A stretch of 64,000 nucleotides of DNA from Pseudisothecium myosuroides (taxonomy: Eukaryota > Streptophyta > Bryopsida > Hypnales > Lembophyllaceae): NCBI GenBank assembly GCA_951799445.1, contig OX637289.1, positions 29,326,245-29,390,244 on the forward strand, given 5' to 3'. Each line of letters opens with the position of its first letter. Position 1 is the first letter of the stretch. The notes beneath the pieces were generated by a model. That model was not told where the DNA came from. It saw only the letters and a list, made by a program, of their open reading frames with translations, and did not search any database. Shown in pieces: positions 12,417 to 23,147 of this stretch. A program made the translations under genes and the position numbers.

Positions 12417-12776
12417 TCAGCGGACTTGGACAGCCAAAGGGAAGTCGACCGCCATAGCCATATCCGTCATCAGAGCTTCAAGCTCTCTTCTTCTTCCTAA
12501 GAACTGTAGATCGTCATTGTCAATATCTACTGATATGTAGATTTTGTAATCGGCATCTGTAATCCTGAAATCTAGAGTAAGCGAGTCAAAGTAGATTAAA
12601 TCTAGGTGACGGAGAACATACTCAATATCTACAGAACTAGAAATGGAGATTTTAGAAGTGGGCTTATCCACATTAAGAACGAACCAGTTAAAAGACTTGC
12701 TCCTGCCCCGCTTGCACAGGTGGAGGTGCTGACTGGACTTGTTTGAGTAACACGGTCGTAGGGCTCTACCCCGCAA
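12417..12776 (-). CDS. hypothetical 119-aa open frame upstream of FLU
   Basis: A single uninterrupted minus-strand frame of 119 codons, 200 bp upstream of the FLU start. I do not recognise the product. It has a basic N-terminal third (KSSQHLHLCKRGRSKSF), then an Ile/Asp/Leu-rich half and an acidic, Arg-containing C-terminus. Amino-acid composition looks plausible for a folded protein, but there is no motif, no signal peptide and no helix likely to cross a membrane. It may be a chance frame in the GC-richer FLU promoter area, part of a divergently spliced gene or a captured fragment. Confidence 0.2.
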   Translation of the reverse strand: MRGRALRPCYSNKSSQHLHLCKRGRSKSFNWFVLNVDKPTSKISISSSVDIEYVLRHLDLIYFDSLTLDFRITDADYKIYISVDIDNDDLQFLGRRRELEALMTDMAMAVDFPLAVQVR

Positions 12777-12984
12777 CCATTGGACGGTCGTGGGTCTGTC
12801 CTTTGCTCTAAGCTCTAAAAAAAAAAGCGGCGAGGTGAAAATTTTGAATTTCAGCCCCTACCTTGCAGTAATTGCTAGGGCACCATTTGTAGCAACCCGG
12901 ATTCGCAAATGAAAGTGAAACATGTCTTAATCTTTTATGTCCGGAAGAATCACAAACTGGTTTCCAACATAATATTGTTAATTA

Positions 12985-13222
12985 TTAAAGGACAAACGGG
13001 TGACCCTGGAAATCATCCCTTTTCATTATCGTATGAATCATTGACTTAAAAAATTGCAATAGCACTCATTGGAAGTCAAACTACTATAGAAGATCTCTTC
13101 TTTTCACAATAAAATTGGGAGGATGAATAGTTGAACTTCTGTTTTACAAGAAGATTTTCATGTCATCCATCAGATGAAAAAAGTGTGTGGTCAAGTTTAA
13201 GGACTAACCGTTTGCCCTTAAG
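12985..13222 (-). mobile_element. TTAA-flanked MITE, diverged copy
   Basis: A 238-bp element bounded by TTAA, with ends TTAAAGGACAAACGGG and CGTTTGCCCTTAA. Its interior aligns by eye to the 2.0-2.7 kb copies: GGTGACCCTGGAAATCAT near one end, then CACTCATTGGAAGTCAAACTA and GGATGAATAGTTG. The terminal repeats differ from those of the other copies while the core is shared, so the family has several end types. Confidence 0.6.
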
Positions 13223-15541
13223 AGAGGAATAATTCTTCCTTGGATGCTTAGGAGGGAATTCAATTATAATTCAAACAACGGCATACGGGCTAGTTGGTTA
13301 TAAATTTTGGCCGGATTGTGTTAGTGCTGGACATATTTGTGAGTGGACTAGTGGCTGGGCACACCAAATCAACAAAGTACTATGTGGTTGGAAAGGGTGG
13401 CTGAAATTCTAAGCAATAATTTCAGTATATTAGCAAGTGGCAATGTTGGGGGTCCCTTGCTTTTGGAGGGAGCAAAAGGGCCCCCAACATTGGTTAACAA
13501 TGTTATGCAAAGTATATGAATTTTATGTAGTCGGCAATCCTAAAATAAGTAGATATTAGATTGGTTGTAGAGGCCAATTAGTGATAGTCATTTGATAGAC
13601 AATGAAATGACAAAGTTTGAGTTGAAAAATACACTTGCATTTTAAAGTTATGTGAGTTTATATATGTACGTGTCAAAAAATAAATGAAATGCAAAGAAAG
13701 AAGTGCACAAGGAAGATTCTCAATACGTTCATCACAAATGGTTTTTGTATAATGCTTGTATTTCTGAATGCATATGTTGTATTTTTAACTATCGTCTATT
13801 ATAGCACAAACTTCAAGTCCATGAATTAGGAATCCATATTTTTTAATTTCACTTTCTTTACCATTTCATGTCAGTGGAGTCATGTATTTCAAAATTTATG
13901 ATACCAACATGATTTGTGTCTTTTATACATTGTCTCACTTGCTTTTGATTTTCTTGTATATTCCAACACTGGATTAAGCTTATTTTCTACTTATAGTTCC
14001 TTTGCATTTTGTCTTAAGCTTTGAGTTGAGCTTTGAACGGTTACGTTCTCCAATCCTACCTTCTACACTTCAAAAATCCTTGTTTTTCAAATTCTTTCAA
14101 TATTTTTATCCCCTTCCAAACAACTTTGGAACTTTAACGGTTAAAAGTAATGGTGGCATGATGAGATACATCATTATTAAAAATTCATTTCTTCTATTTA
14201 GTAGAATGGTGAAATGTGGATATTTGGAAGTAGTAGCATTCTAAAATTGTCACATATTTAGAAAATTTTATATTATAATCAATAGAAGATTGTATTTTAA
14301 ATCATATAAAAAATGATATAGAATAATAAGCATAGATGGGTGGCAATAGTTTAGAGGTAAGTGCTAGTTAATTGTCTTCTGGAATAAATTTGACCAATTA
14401 TAAGGATTTAGAAGGTGATTTTATTTCTTAAAGTAAAAATGAATTATTTTTTAGCATAGAAGATAAACTTTTGACATAACATATTTGATCCTTGAAGCAC
14501 AAAATTATCACTTTAAAAATCTATTGCATACATAAAACACAAAAAGGTCATTTGACAAGAATATAGAAGCTAGATACAGTCTCATTGGATTCAATTTGAA
14601 AAAAATTCTTTTGGATATTCAACTTGAAATTTGTGGTTCTATATATTAAAAGAAAAATCATAAAAAAAACATAGATTTTATCAGAACAATGGTTCTTAAA
14701 ATGTTCACTACAAATAAGATATTAAAAATTTAAAAACGAATTTAGACTCTTTGGAAAATTAAAATGATTTAAACACAAAAATGATTGAGTGCTTGTTTAC
14801 TTCAAATTTGGTCATATGTTTTGGGGAAGCTTTTGAAGTTCAAAATTGTATAACCTTTTTGTTCTTTGAATATTGAAGACCATTTTCTAATGTTGAAATG
14901 CTTTTATTTAAATTTTTTTTAATTAGTATTTTTTGAGGGACTTTTTGAATAAAATAAGATATTTAAATTGAACCTCATTGCAATACACATCTCTTGAAAT
15001 CCAACCCTAAACATGGTTTATAGTCAATGGTGATTGCAAAATAAAAACCATATTTTTTTCCCTCACATGTTTCATGCCAAAGAGTTTTTCAAGTACAACT
15101 TTGAGAGTAGTCATCCAATGGTATTTCAAAATCATAACAATCATAATGGATAGGACAATGTTTTTTTTCACTTTTAATTTGAAGAATATAGTTTAATAAA
15201 GATTATTGAGTTTCAAAAATATGTTAAACAAATAGTTTAGGAGTCATGTAATCTTTTGATTATTAATATAGAGGTTACAAAAGTGCACATGTGTGGCTTA
15301 AGTGCTCATTAAGAAAATTATGTTTTTTGAATGTTTTATGTATATTAATGTTTTGAACATATTTCAAGTAACTAACTTACGTGGATTCAAAATTCCTAGA
15401 TTAGCTTGAATCATATGCTTATTGAAAGAAGATAGAGATATACCTAACACTTCTACAAGCATTATATTTGATAAAGTAGTCAGGCATATGCCAAATTTTT
15501 TACAATAAACATCAACCTAATCCTTGTACAAAGTTCATATG
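13223..15541. other. AT-rich gene desert
   Basis: About 2.3 kb of AT-rich sequence. The only open frame of any size (14002-14244, 80 aa) has a low-complexity, Phe/Leu/Ser-rich translation and no recognisable domain. No RNA gene or clear transposon end was seen. Confidence 0.55.
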
Positions 15542-15983
15542 GGGTCTAAATGAGGTATTAGGAGCCACTCGCAACATGCTTTGTAGTGTTTATTGGATTG
15601 CTTTGGTTGAAATTTGAATTTTTATTTTTGTTCATTTAGCTCTTGGAATGCCTAAACATTCATGTATGGCTTCATTTATCTATTTATTGTCCATGAACGT
15701 CATTAAAGTGGTTATTTTACATCAAATTGAGTATGATTTTCATCTTTTTTATTTTCATTAAGCACTGGTTACATGCTTAATTTGGAGGGATTTTGTACTT
15801 AATTTAGATGAAATAATGATATCAAAGACTATACATAATTCAAATGTGACACTATAACATTTATGAAACATGAAGTATATTCATTTTGGAGAGATCTAAA
15901 AAATTTGAGCTACACAATCAATAATGGTCCAAACAAAGCAATGGTTACGGTCCAAGTTGGCTCCTAATACCTCATTTTGACCC
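15542..15983. mobile_element. MITE with 27-bp inverted repeats and a 4-bp duplication
   Basis: The left end GGGTCTAAATGAGGTATTAG and the right end (reverse complement GGGTCAAAATGAGGTATTAG) match at nearly every base and continue into GAGCCA. TATG flanks both sides (15538-15541 and 15984-15987), fitting a 4-bp target duplication. The 442-bp element has no coding capacity. Superfamily is not assigned. Confidence 0.55.
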
Positions 15984-16021
15984 TATGTATTAATTAGATT
16001 TGACACATGCCTAAATCCTTA

Positions 16022-16310
16022 CAATAAACATCAAATGGAGTGCCAAAAAGGCAAATATATGATTGATCCTTTAATTATAATAAACATCAATAGAGTGAGG
16101 GGTTCAAGCACATGTCTAACGCCTTAGTTACTACAAACATAAGATGGAATAATAAAAACCTTAGTTACAACAAACATCAGATGGAATGAAGAAGTCATGT
16201 ACATTTTTAAACCGTTGGTTACAACAAACATTGGATGGAATGAGGAAGCCGTGCACATACCTAATCCCTTATTACAACAAATATAAAATGGAATGACGAG
16301 TTTAATCCTT
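16022..16310. repeat. decayed tandem repeat of about 54 bp
   Basis: The phrase (T)TACAACAAACATnnnATGGA recurs at about 16022, 16076, 16128, 16165, 16219 and 16272, usually 52-54 bp apart, with diverged filler. Looser relatives of the phrase occur near 15505 and 17190, so the array was once larger. The right edge carries TTAATCCTTTAAGGACGACC (16302 on), which resembles a single end of the TTAA MITE family. Confidence 0.45.
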
Positions 16311-19300
16311 TAAGGACGACCGGACGAGATCCATTGCCAATTGGTCAAACATCAAGTCTGAGCTAAATTTAGCCTATTAGATTATTTTGAATATCAATCC
16401 TATATTTTTATTATTTGAAACTATAAATTGTATATCACTATAAGAAATTTCAATTTGTTTTGTGAAAAATTGTAATTGTTATTGTAGTTTTGTTCAAAAA
16501 TTGAAAATAAAAAGTAAAAATAGAAAAAAAAATCCAAATTATTTGAAAATTTCTAAAGACATACTAGTAGCAACGGAGATTAGGGTAAAATTTTTTCAAT
16601 TGGTCATTTTATTTTTTACACCCAAAACAACCACAACAGAGACCTCAAAGTCAAATTTTGCTATCAAACCAAATTTATCCTTTTTATTTAATTGATGTAT
16701 AAAATTTTGATATTTTTTCCAGTGGAAAAATGTAATCCATATTTTCTATTTACTTTGTTATTTTCAAAAAAATTGATGGAAAAATCAAATTATTGTGATG
16801 TTTTAAAATTAAAGGTAGAAAATAAATTATATCAATTACAATATCTTAAAATAATTAAGAATTTTTATCATAAGTGAAGGTGAAAATGAAAAAACTAATT
16901 TTGTAACTTAAATTGAAAATACAATTCAAAAGGAAAAAATATGAATGAAAAACACAATATATTGTGTTATTTGGATTCTAATATATGGAGCTTGCAATTG
17001 CAATAATTCTTTCATTTTTTGTATTTTTTCAAAATTTCAAGATGAAGCTGAAGTAGATCTTGCCAAGCTTTATTTTCTTAGTTTAAATAAATACCAAAAA
17101 TGATTATATTGAAAAGTACAATCAAGGTTGACCAAGGCACATCCTTTTTTTTTAATATGTGAACCTTTAGGGGTTAAGCACAATCATGCTTATTCCCTAG
17201 GCTTCAATAAACATCAAAATAGGATGAATATGATAGGCATACATAAGCTTTCAATCTCACGTTGATAAAAACTTCACATCTTTAAGCACAATTTGTATCG
17301 AATTTAGTATGTGAATTAGATTATGTATTGATCACCCATCTTTACAAGTCCCACAATGTTTATAATATAGGAGAGGAAGTTGAGTTGTTTATACATGTGG
17401 ATCAGTGATCTCAGAGTTGGTTCAGGTTTTTTAGCCAAATGTTCATTTTTGAAAGATTTTTTTGAATTTATACTAAGGGCATGAAAAAATTAAGTAGCAA
17501 CCGAGCGAAATTTAGCCAATTTTGGGATCGCTGATATGGATATTCAAGAAGTAAAATAATCAATGTAGGATCTATAAAAGCTTAACCTCCCTAATCAAGT
17601 CAAAATGAATGATTGTGTTGTGAGCAAAATATTAGACCTTAATTATACATGGTAAATACACTTTCTTCAAAATATGTATGTCCAACTAAGAAAATATGAG
17701 AAATTAAGTTAAATTTTGGCTCAAAAATCAGTTTGTGATTTGAAGCTTCTAGTCAAAAGTTATGAACCAAATTTAGCTAGGAATTGAGAAGTACATTTTC
17801 ATATGCTCAAAGTTTAAATTGCAATCAAATATTAGATTCTAGGAATTTCAAAATCTTAAGCTAGGTAAGAACGAGAATTGATAATTTCATTGCAATATTT
17901 GAACTCAAATTCAAAAAAGAAATTTTTTATGGCTAAAATGTTGATAAAGCGAAAGGAGCTAGAAAGGGCCCCAATATACTACAAAATGATTTGTTGATCT
18001 TATTTGGCATCTTATTTTGCAGAAAAAGTCAAAAAGTCAAAAATTTCATAATAATGAAATATCCCAATACTTTTCATTGAAAATCAAATCAAGCAACTTC
18101 CAAATTTTTTTGGATGAAATATTATTTTTTCCATCCTAAAGGCCTCCTTGAAGTCATCTAAAGAACCAAAACAAAATATCAAGCTTTCCAAGGTTAATTG
18201 GATGAAAAGTATTCAAATTTTTTTTAATCATCTAACAACTTTTCACTACCATAATTTAACATACAAAATACTATATAAATGAAAATAAAAAATAAAATAA
18301 AACACACACAACTAGTTTGATGAATTATTAACCCTAAAAAGACTAGCCTATAACCACGTTTTCAAACTTCAAAGTTCCTCTTTGTATATGCTTCCATTTT
18401 GCAACTACAGTATATTTGAGTTAATTTTTTTATATTTATTTTATAAAGATGTAACCATGTGATTTATGTAAGTCATAAAATCTTCAAATTTCTTGTTAAA
18501 ATTTGATATTATTGTAAAAATTTTAATTTAAAAAATCATATCAAACACAAAATATGCTTAAAAAATATGAAATCTTTTCTTTAGGTGTATACCAATATTA
18601 TAGTGTACAATATCATAGTGCAAATCAAGTTACCAATGCTCTTAACATTAGGGGGATCTTGGCATTCTTTGTTTAGGTTTAACTCAAGGTTTATCATATT
18701 TTTAATCACAAGTTTCAGTTAATGCAATGAGGCCAAGGTCTTGTTTGTACCTTAAAAAAATTGTTGTATCAATCTAAAATTAGAAAATTAGCACTCCATG
18801 TTTTGTAGGAAAGTTTTAACTGGGATCCAATAGTTGGGATCCAATTTTAAAAATATTATTTTTATGACTAAATTTGAGATCAACAAAAAAGAATAAAAGT
18901 TTTAAAATACACTAAAGTTAGTAAAACCATTATGGTTTGCAGTCTAATTCAGAGCTCTAGTTTTGGATGTAGTTTGATTTTGTTGCATTCTAATGTGATT
19001 TTCATTACAATTATTGATTGTCCAATTGACTATTGAATGGCTTGGAATTGGTTGGAAATTTATTGTTTAATGAATACAATGAACATATTCATGCGGCTTC
19101 TACACATGGCAAAAAGTTCATTCAATGTTTCAATGTATAAGGGTGTTGTGGGATTTCCATTGGAACCATGTAGGAAAGTAAAAGAATCACATTAAAATTC
19201 CAAAAGACAAAAATAGTCAAACCCTAGGGTCTATAACGGAGAGCTATATGTTTTTGCTTTGACCACCTATGATATACTCTGTATCATTTTTTCTTCAAAA

Positions 19301-21090
19301 TTGGGTTGAATAAAATATATGTGAAATAAACTTTGATTTGCCATAATTATGCCAATTTTTTTTTGTGTGAATCCAATAACTGTGTCTCTATATAATGACC
19401 AAATAGTCCACAATGGACTTCCTACCTTATTGCATGGTGATTTATGGATTTGGAATTTTTATATATAGGAAAGTCAAATAATATCACAAAGAAAGAAAAT
19501 CCAATCCAATTCTTGAAAATAAGTTCAATCAACTTCCTTTAAAATGATGGTATGAAAAAATGTTTTTTTTTTATCTTTGAAATCTCCCTAAAAACATCCT
19601 AATTACAAAAATGTCCTAGGTGTCTTAAGGTAAGTTCCTAAGAGTCTCCAATAGGAATGCAAAAGTTGATTTTGAATTTCTTGGAATGAGAAGAATCTAG
19701 CCATCATATCTTCATTTTTGCAAGTTTTTCTTTCTTTAGCATCCCTAGATGAATTCCTTTAGAACCTTGCTAATAATCATGAAGCCCCAAGTGACCATGC
19801 TAATTGTTAAAGGACCATTTGTACCTTCGGGGGGACAAAAGGAATTTTGGGCAGGTACCTATAAGCTGAATTTTTGTCCTGATTTTTTGAAACTTTTTTA
19901 GGGATAGAAAAATTGATTAGCTTCGTGGAAATATAATTTTGTTTCAATTGGTGCCGGGGAACAAAAATCATGCCCAAAACAGCTCAAAATAGGGGAGAAG
20001 TGGAGAGAGAGGGCAACAAAAAAAATTCAAAAATTCAAACTCAATTTTTTTTCTCATAGATTATATTTTTTTCTACATAGAAAGCTTTGATTTATTCCAT
20101 TTGAATTTGTTATGAGAAAGTTATGGACAATCTTGTTTTTCAGGCAGTTAGAGCATCTCTTGAAAAAATAACTTGTAGGATTCATTTTCTGAATGCAATT
20201 TTTACAATTTTCCACCAAAAAAAGTTCCACATGGCTTATTTTTTTTATTAGAACAATCTCACCATTGGAATTAGTGCTTTCTAATTCTATCTAAAAGTTG
20301 TTAATATTTTAGATTTTCCTTCTATCTTGTACCTACTTCTACTTAACAATTTTTTAAAGAATAAAAATTAAATTTTTTTGAATTTTTTTCTCCTAGACTC
20401 TCAACTCAATTCTTCATTGTAAAGATTTAAAGCTCAAAACCTTGTAGTGCAAAAATTTAAAGTTAAAAAATGTTCAAAGTTAATGAATCTAAGAGTGCTT
20501 CTTTTTTTGGCAAAATTTCGTCAGATCTGTCAGATCTTTAACCTCTACGGCCACGTCCCTCCAAAATCTAATCTTTGCTCAGCGGCCAACATGGGAGACA
20601 ATGGTCCAAAAAAAAGCCCTGTAATCTAGTCCTGCAATGTGCTGAAAAACTTGTTTTTTTCACTTTAAAAGCAAATATCTTGCAATTTATACGGTCAAAA
20701 ATTTTGAAATTTTTCCCCACACTTTCATACTAGTTAGGTGTAAGATCCTACAGTTAGATGTGCAAAAAAAAAATAGTTTTCAAGTTTTTTTACTCTTTGC
20801 TATAGGAATGGTAGTTTTGAGTGTTTTTTGGCAGAAAAAAGGCCTTGGTCATGTAGGGGTTGAAGTATAATAGACAAAAAAAATCACCATGCTTGAATGT
20901 ACTTCCATTTCTTGTAGCTCCCAAAGTATCTAAAGCTCTTGAAAACATTCATAATTCACCCCTAGACTTTTAAGGGTCAACAAAAAAAAGGACTTTTTTG
21001 GGGGGCAAAATTTTACCAGTTTTGACAAAAAGGAGCAAATACCATGACATTCAATTCAATGGCATGCTGCAAGGAATATACGAGCTACAA
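16311..21090. other. AT-rich gene desert
   Basis: About 4.8 kb of very AT-rich sequence with frequent stop codons. The frames at 16462-16877 and 20447-20629 are Lys/Phe/Asn-rich or short and resemble nothing known to me. I find no supported gene. Confidence 0.55.
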
Positions 21091-21311
21091 TTAACCCTTG
21101 AACAATGCGGTGGCCATTTTCTGGCACAAAGAATCATTGCATGTAGTACAAAATTGCAATTATTCATCCTTAGAATTTTGTACAAAAAGAGGAAATCTTG
21201 CACAATAGTTTGACCTTCAAGGCGCACTTTTGAATATTTTATAGTAGACAATGTCACACAATTGCAAAAGGGATGATTTCCAGGGTCACCAGCCCGGCGT
21301 TCAAGGGTTAA
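21091..21311 (+). mobile_element. TTAA-flanked MITE, copy upstream of SEC5
   Basis: A 221-bp element starting TTAACCCTTGAAC and ending GTTCAAGGGTTAA. The interior shares CATTGCATGTAGTAC...ATTCATCCTTAGAATTTT and the near-end block ATGATTTCCAGGGTCACC with the 2-kb copies. Orientation is as copy 1. TTAA with CCCT ends is again seen. Confidence 0.6.
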
Positions 21312-23147
21312 AAAAAAGTCCCCTGTTCTACAGAGCAGGTTACTGTATCATCCCAGAGCGACAGAACCCGCATAACCCCATCCCCATTCATCCCCTGTAC
21401 CCTTTCCGTCCGCAGGTCGCCGCCTGCGAAGTGCACTCCGACCAAGAGGCTTCCGCCTCCCGCACACAATAACACAACGTCCCTGCTCCCAACACGCACA
21501 TCGCCCGTCCGTCGCGACGTCGCAACCACCCCACCATTGCAATCGAGACGCAGTGAGAGCTTCCGCATTCACCAACACGAACATCGATGCAATTGCGCAC
21601 TCAACAATCGCAATCACAGGCACAAGCACATTCACATTCACAAGCACATTCACATTCACAAGCACAATCGCGAACCCAACCCCAATCACATTCACAAGCA
21701 CGAACACAATCGCAACCCCAACCACAATCTTAAGCACTTCATGGCACTCTGTCAACGAGACGACCTTTTCGAGAAAACAGAACCCACAACAATCTGATAC
21801 TCTGATTCTCACTGCAGCAGCTCACGAGCTCGAGCAGATCCTGCTTGCCAACGAATCTCCACACCAGCCGGAGAATCTCTCACGATCGAATCCCCCCTCC
21901 CTCGGCCCAAGCAAGGCTCAAGAAAACGGCATGGAATTGATGGAAAGGATGCCGCACCTCCGCGGAAGACGGAGTCATTACTGGCGCAAAGCGCTGGTTC
22001 AGATTTGCAACACAGCTTCACTTCGTTAGGTGGCATCGAAGGCGGAGCCTCGCTTTCTACGTCGCTAGAGTACAAGCTTTGCATGTCCAGACAGCGAGAA
22101 TGCGCGACTTTCCAGGCGAAAGGGCTTAATTTGGACTTATCTGTGTTATTCCCGCATCAATATCCCGCCTTCGTTTGTAGAGCATTTTGGACTCTGGGTT
22201 CTTCTGCTTCTGATCTGGTGCTGAACTAAGTTAGGTTTCCCATTTGGGTCCCAGATTTTCTCGTTTTCGCATGGACTTTCGGAATCCATTTCGTCGGTGC
22301 GGCTAGCAGGGCTTGTGCGAGGTTCGAGGCGACGACACTCGGGGGTGCTGTTCTTTCGGTGTCGGTGATTGCGAGCGAGAGGTTTTCGGAGGAGGGGGTT
22401 ATGGAAGCTGTGAATTTGTGAGTCCTCGTTTCAGCTCTACCTTAATTTTGTTTTTCCACTCTTGCCGTAAATTGCGTTGTCCGAAACAAACTAATTAGGC
22501 GTTTTGTACTCGTAAAGGAAATAGTCTTCTACTGCACATGCTCGGTGAGGAATTGATGATACAGTCTTCAGGTGCGTGTCCAGAGTTCAATTCCTCCGAG
22601 TTTCTGCGAAGACAACAGCCGCATTAGCAAATTGTTGTTGTATCATGCTCATTAGCTAAACCCAGGGTTTGTTGCGCAAGCGCGAGGATGTCGATGCTCA
22701 GACGACTACTTGAATTGTGATGATGCCAGTAATTGGAACCTCAATCGGAAGAACCACAACGGCGAGTGGGATTAATACGCTTCCACGCAATCGGGCGCTC
22801 AAGAACTGGCATTCCTGTGCTTGCATTCCGCGGAGCTTCGAGTGTAGGTGACCATCCATCAGTTGGGTAAGACACTCGAGGAGCCCTGTTCTCAGAAATA
22901 TTCGAACATTTCAGATTGTTTCGAGAGTTCGACCGCACTAACTGCTCCGTACTGAAGTCCTCACAACAACGTTCGAATCCAACTGACATTTAACTAGTGA
23001 GGCCTTGTACCAAACAAAACAAGTGACGGCATGGACTTAGCTACCCTGCCGAATTCTCTAGTCCACTGTCCACGAATGTTGAAACTTTGTGTTGCAACCA
23101 ACTGAGAGATTTTCTTGAACAGGGATTTCGAAGCGTGTTGTCCCGAG
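21312..23147. other. GC-richer region upstream of SEC5
   Basis: Base composition changes sharply at about 21.3 kb. Several frames are open here on both strands, but they lack recognisable products and overlap a low-complexity tract. The region probably holds the SEC5 promoter and untranslated leader. A possible leader-intron acceptor (TTTTCTTGAACAG) ends at about 23122, 26 bases before the start codon. A separate upstream gene cannot be excluded. Confidence 0.4.
21598..21730. repeat. hexamer-rich minisatellite (CACATT/CACAAG units)
   Basis: Runs of CACATTCACAAG-like units, with the phrase CACATTCACAAGCACATTCA repeated back to back and then decaying into CAATCGC/CCCAAC variants. The repeat keeps one frame open on each strand (Thr/Ser-rich or Val-rich), which explains the misleading long frames here. 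Confidence 0.6.

Noticed and set aside
16436..16452. CACTATAAGAAATTTC, resembling a CACTA end
   Set aside because: No matching TTCTTATAGTG partner with a 3-bp duplication was found within the spacer.
20440..20449. CCTTGTAGTG, resembling a right CACTA end
   Set aside because: No left end with matching flank. Probably chance.
21348..21812. 154-codon minus-strand frame and 158-codon plus-strand frame
   Set aside because: Both are generated by the CACATT/CACAAG repeat and by GC-rich bias. No recognisable protein.
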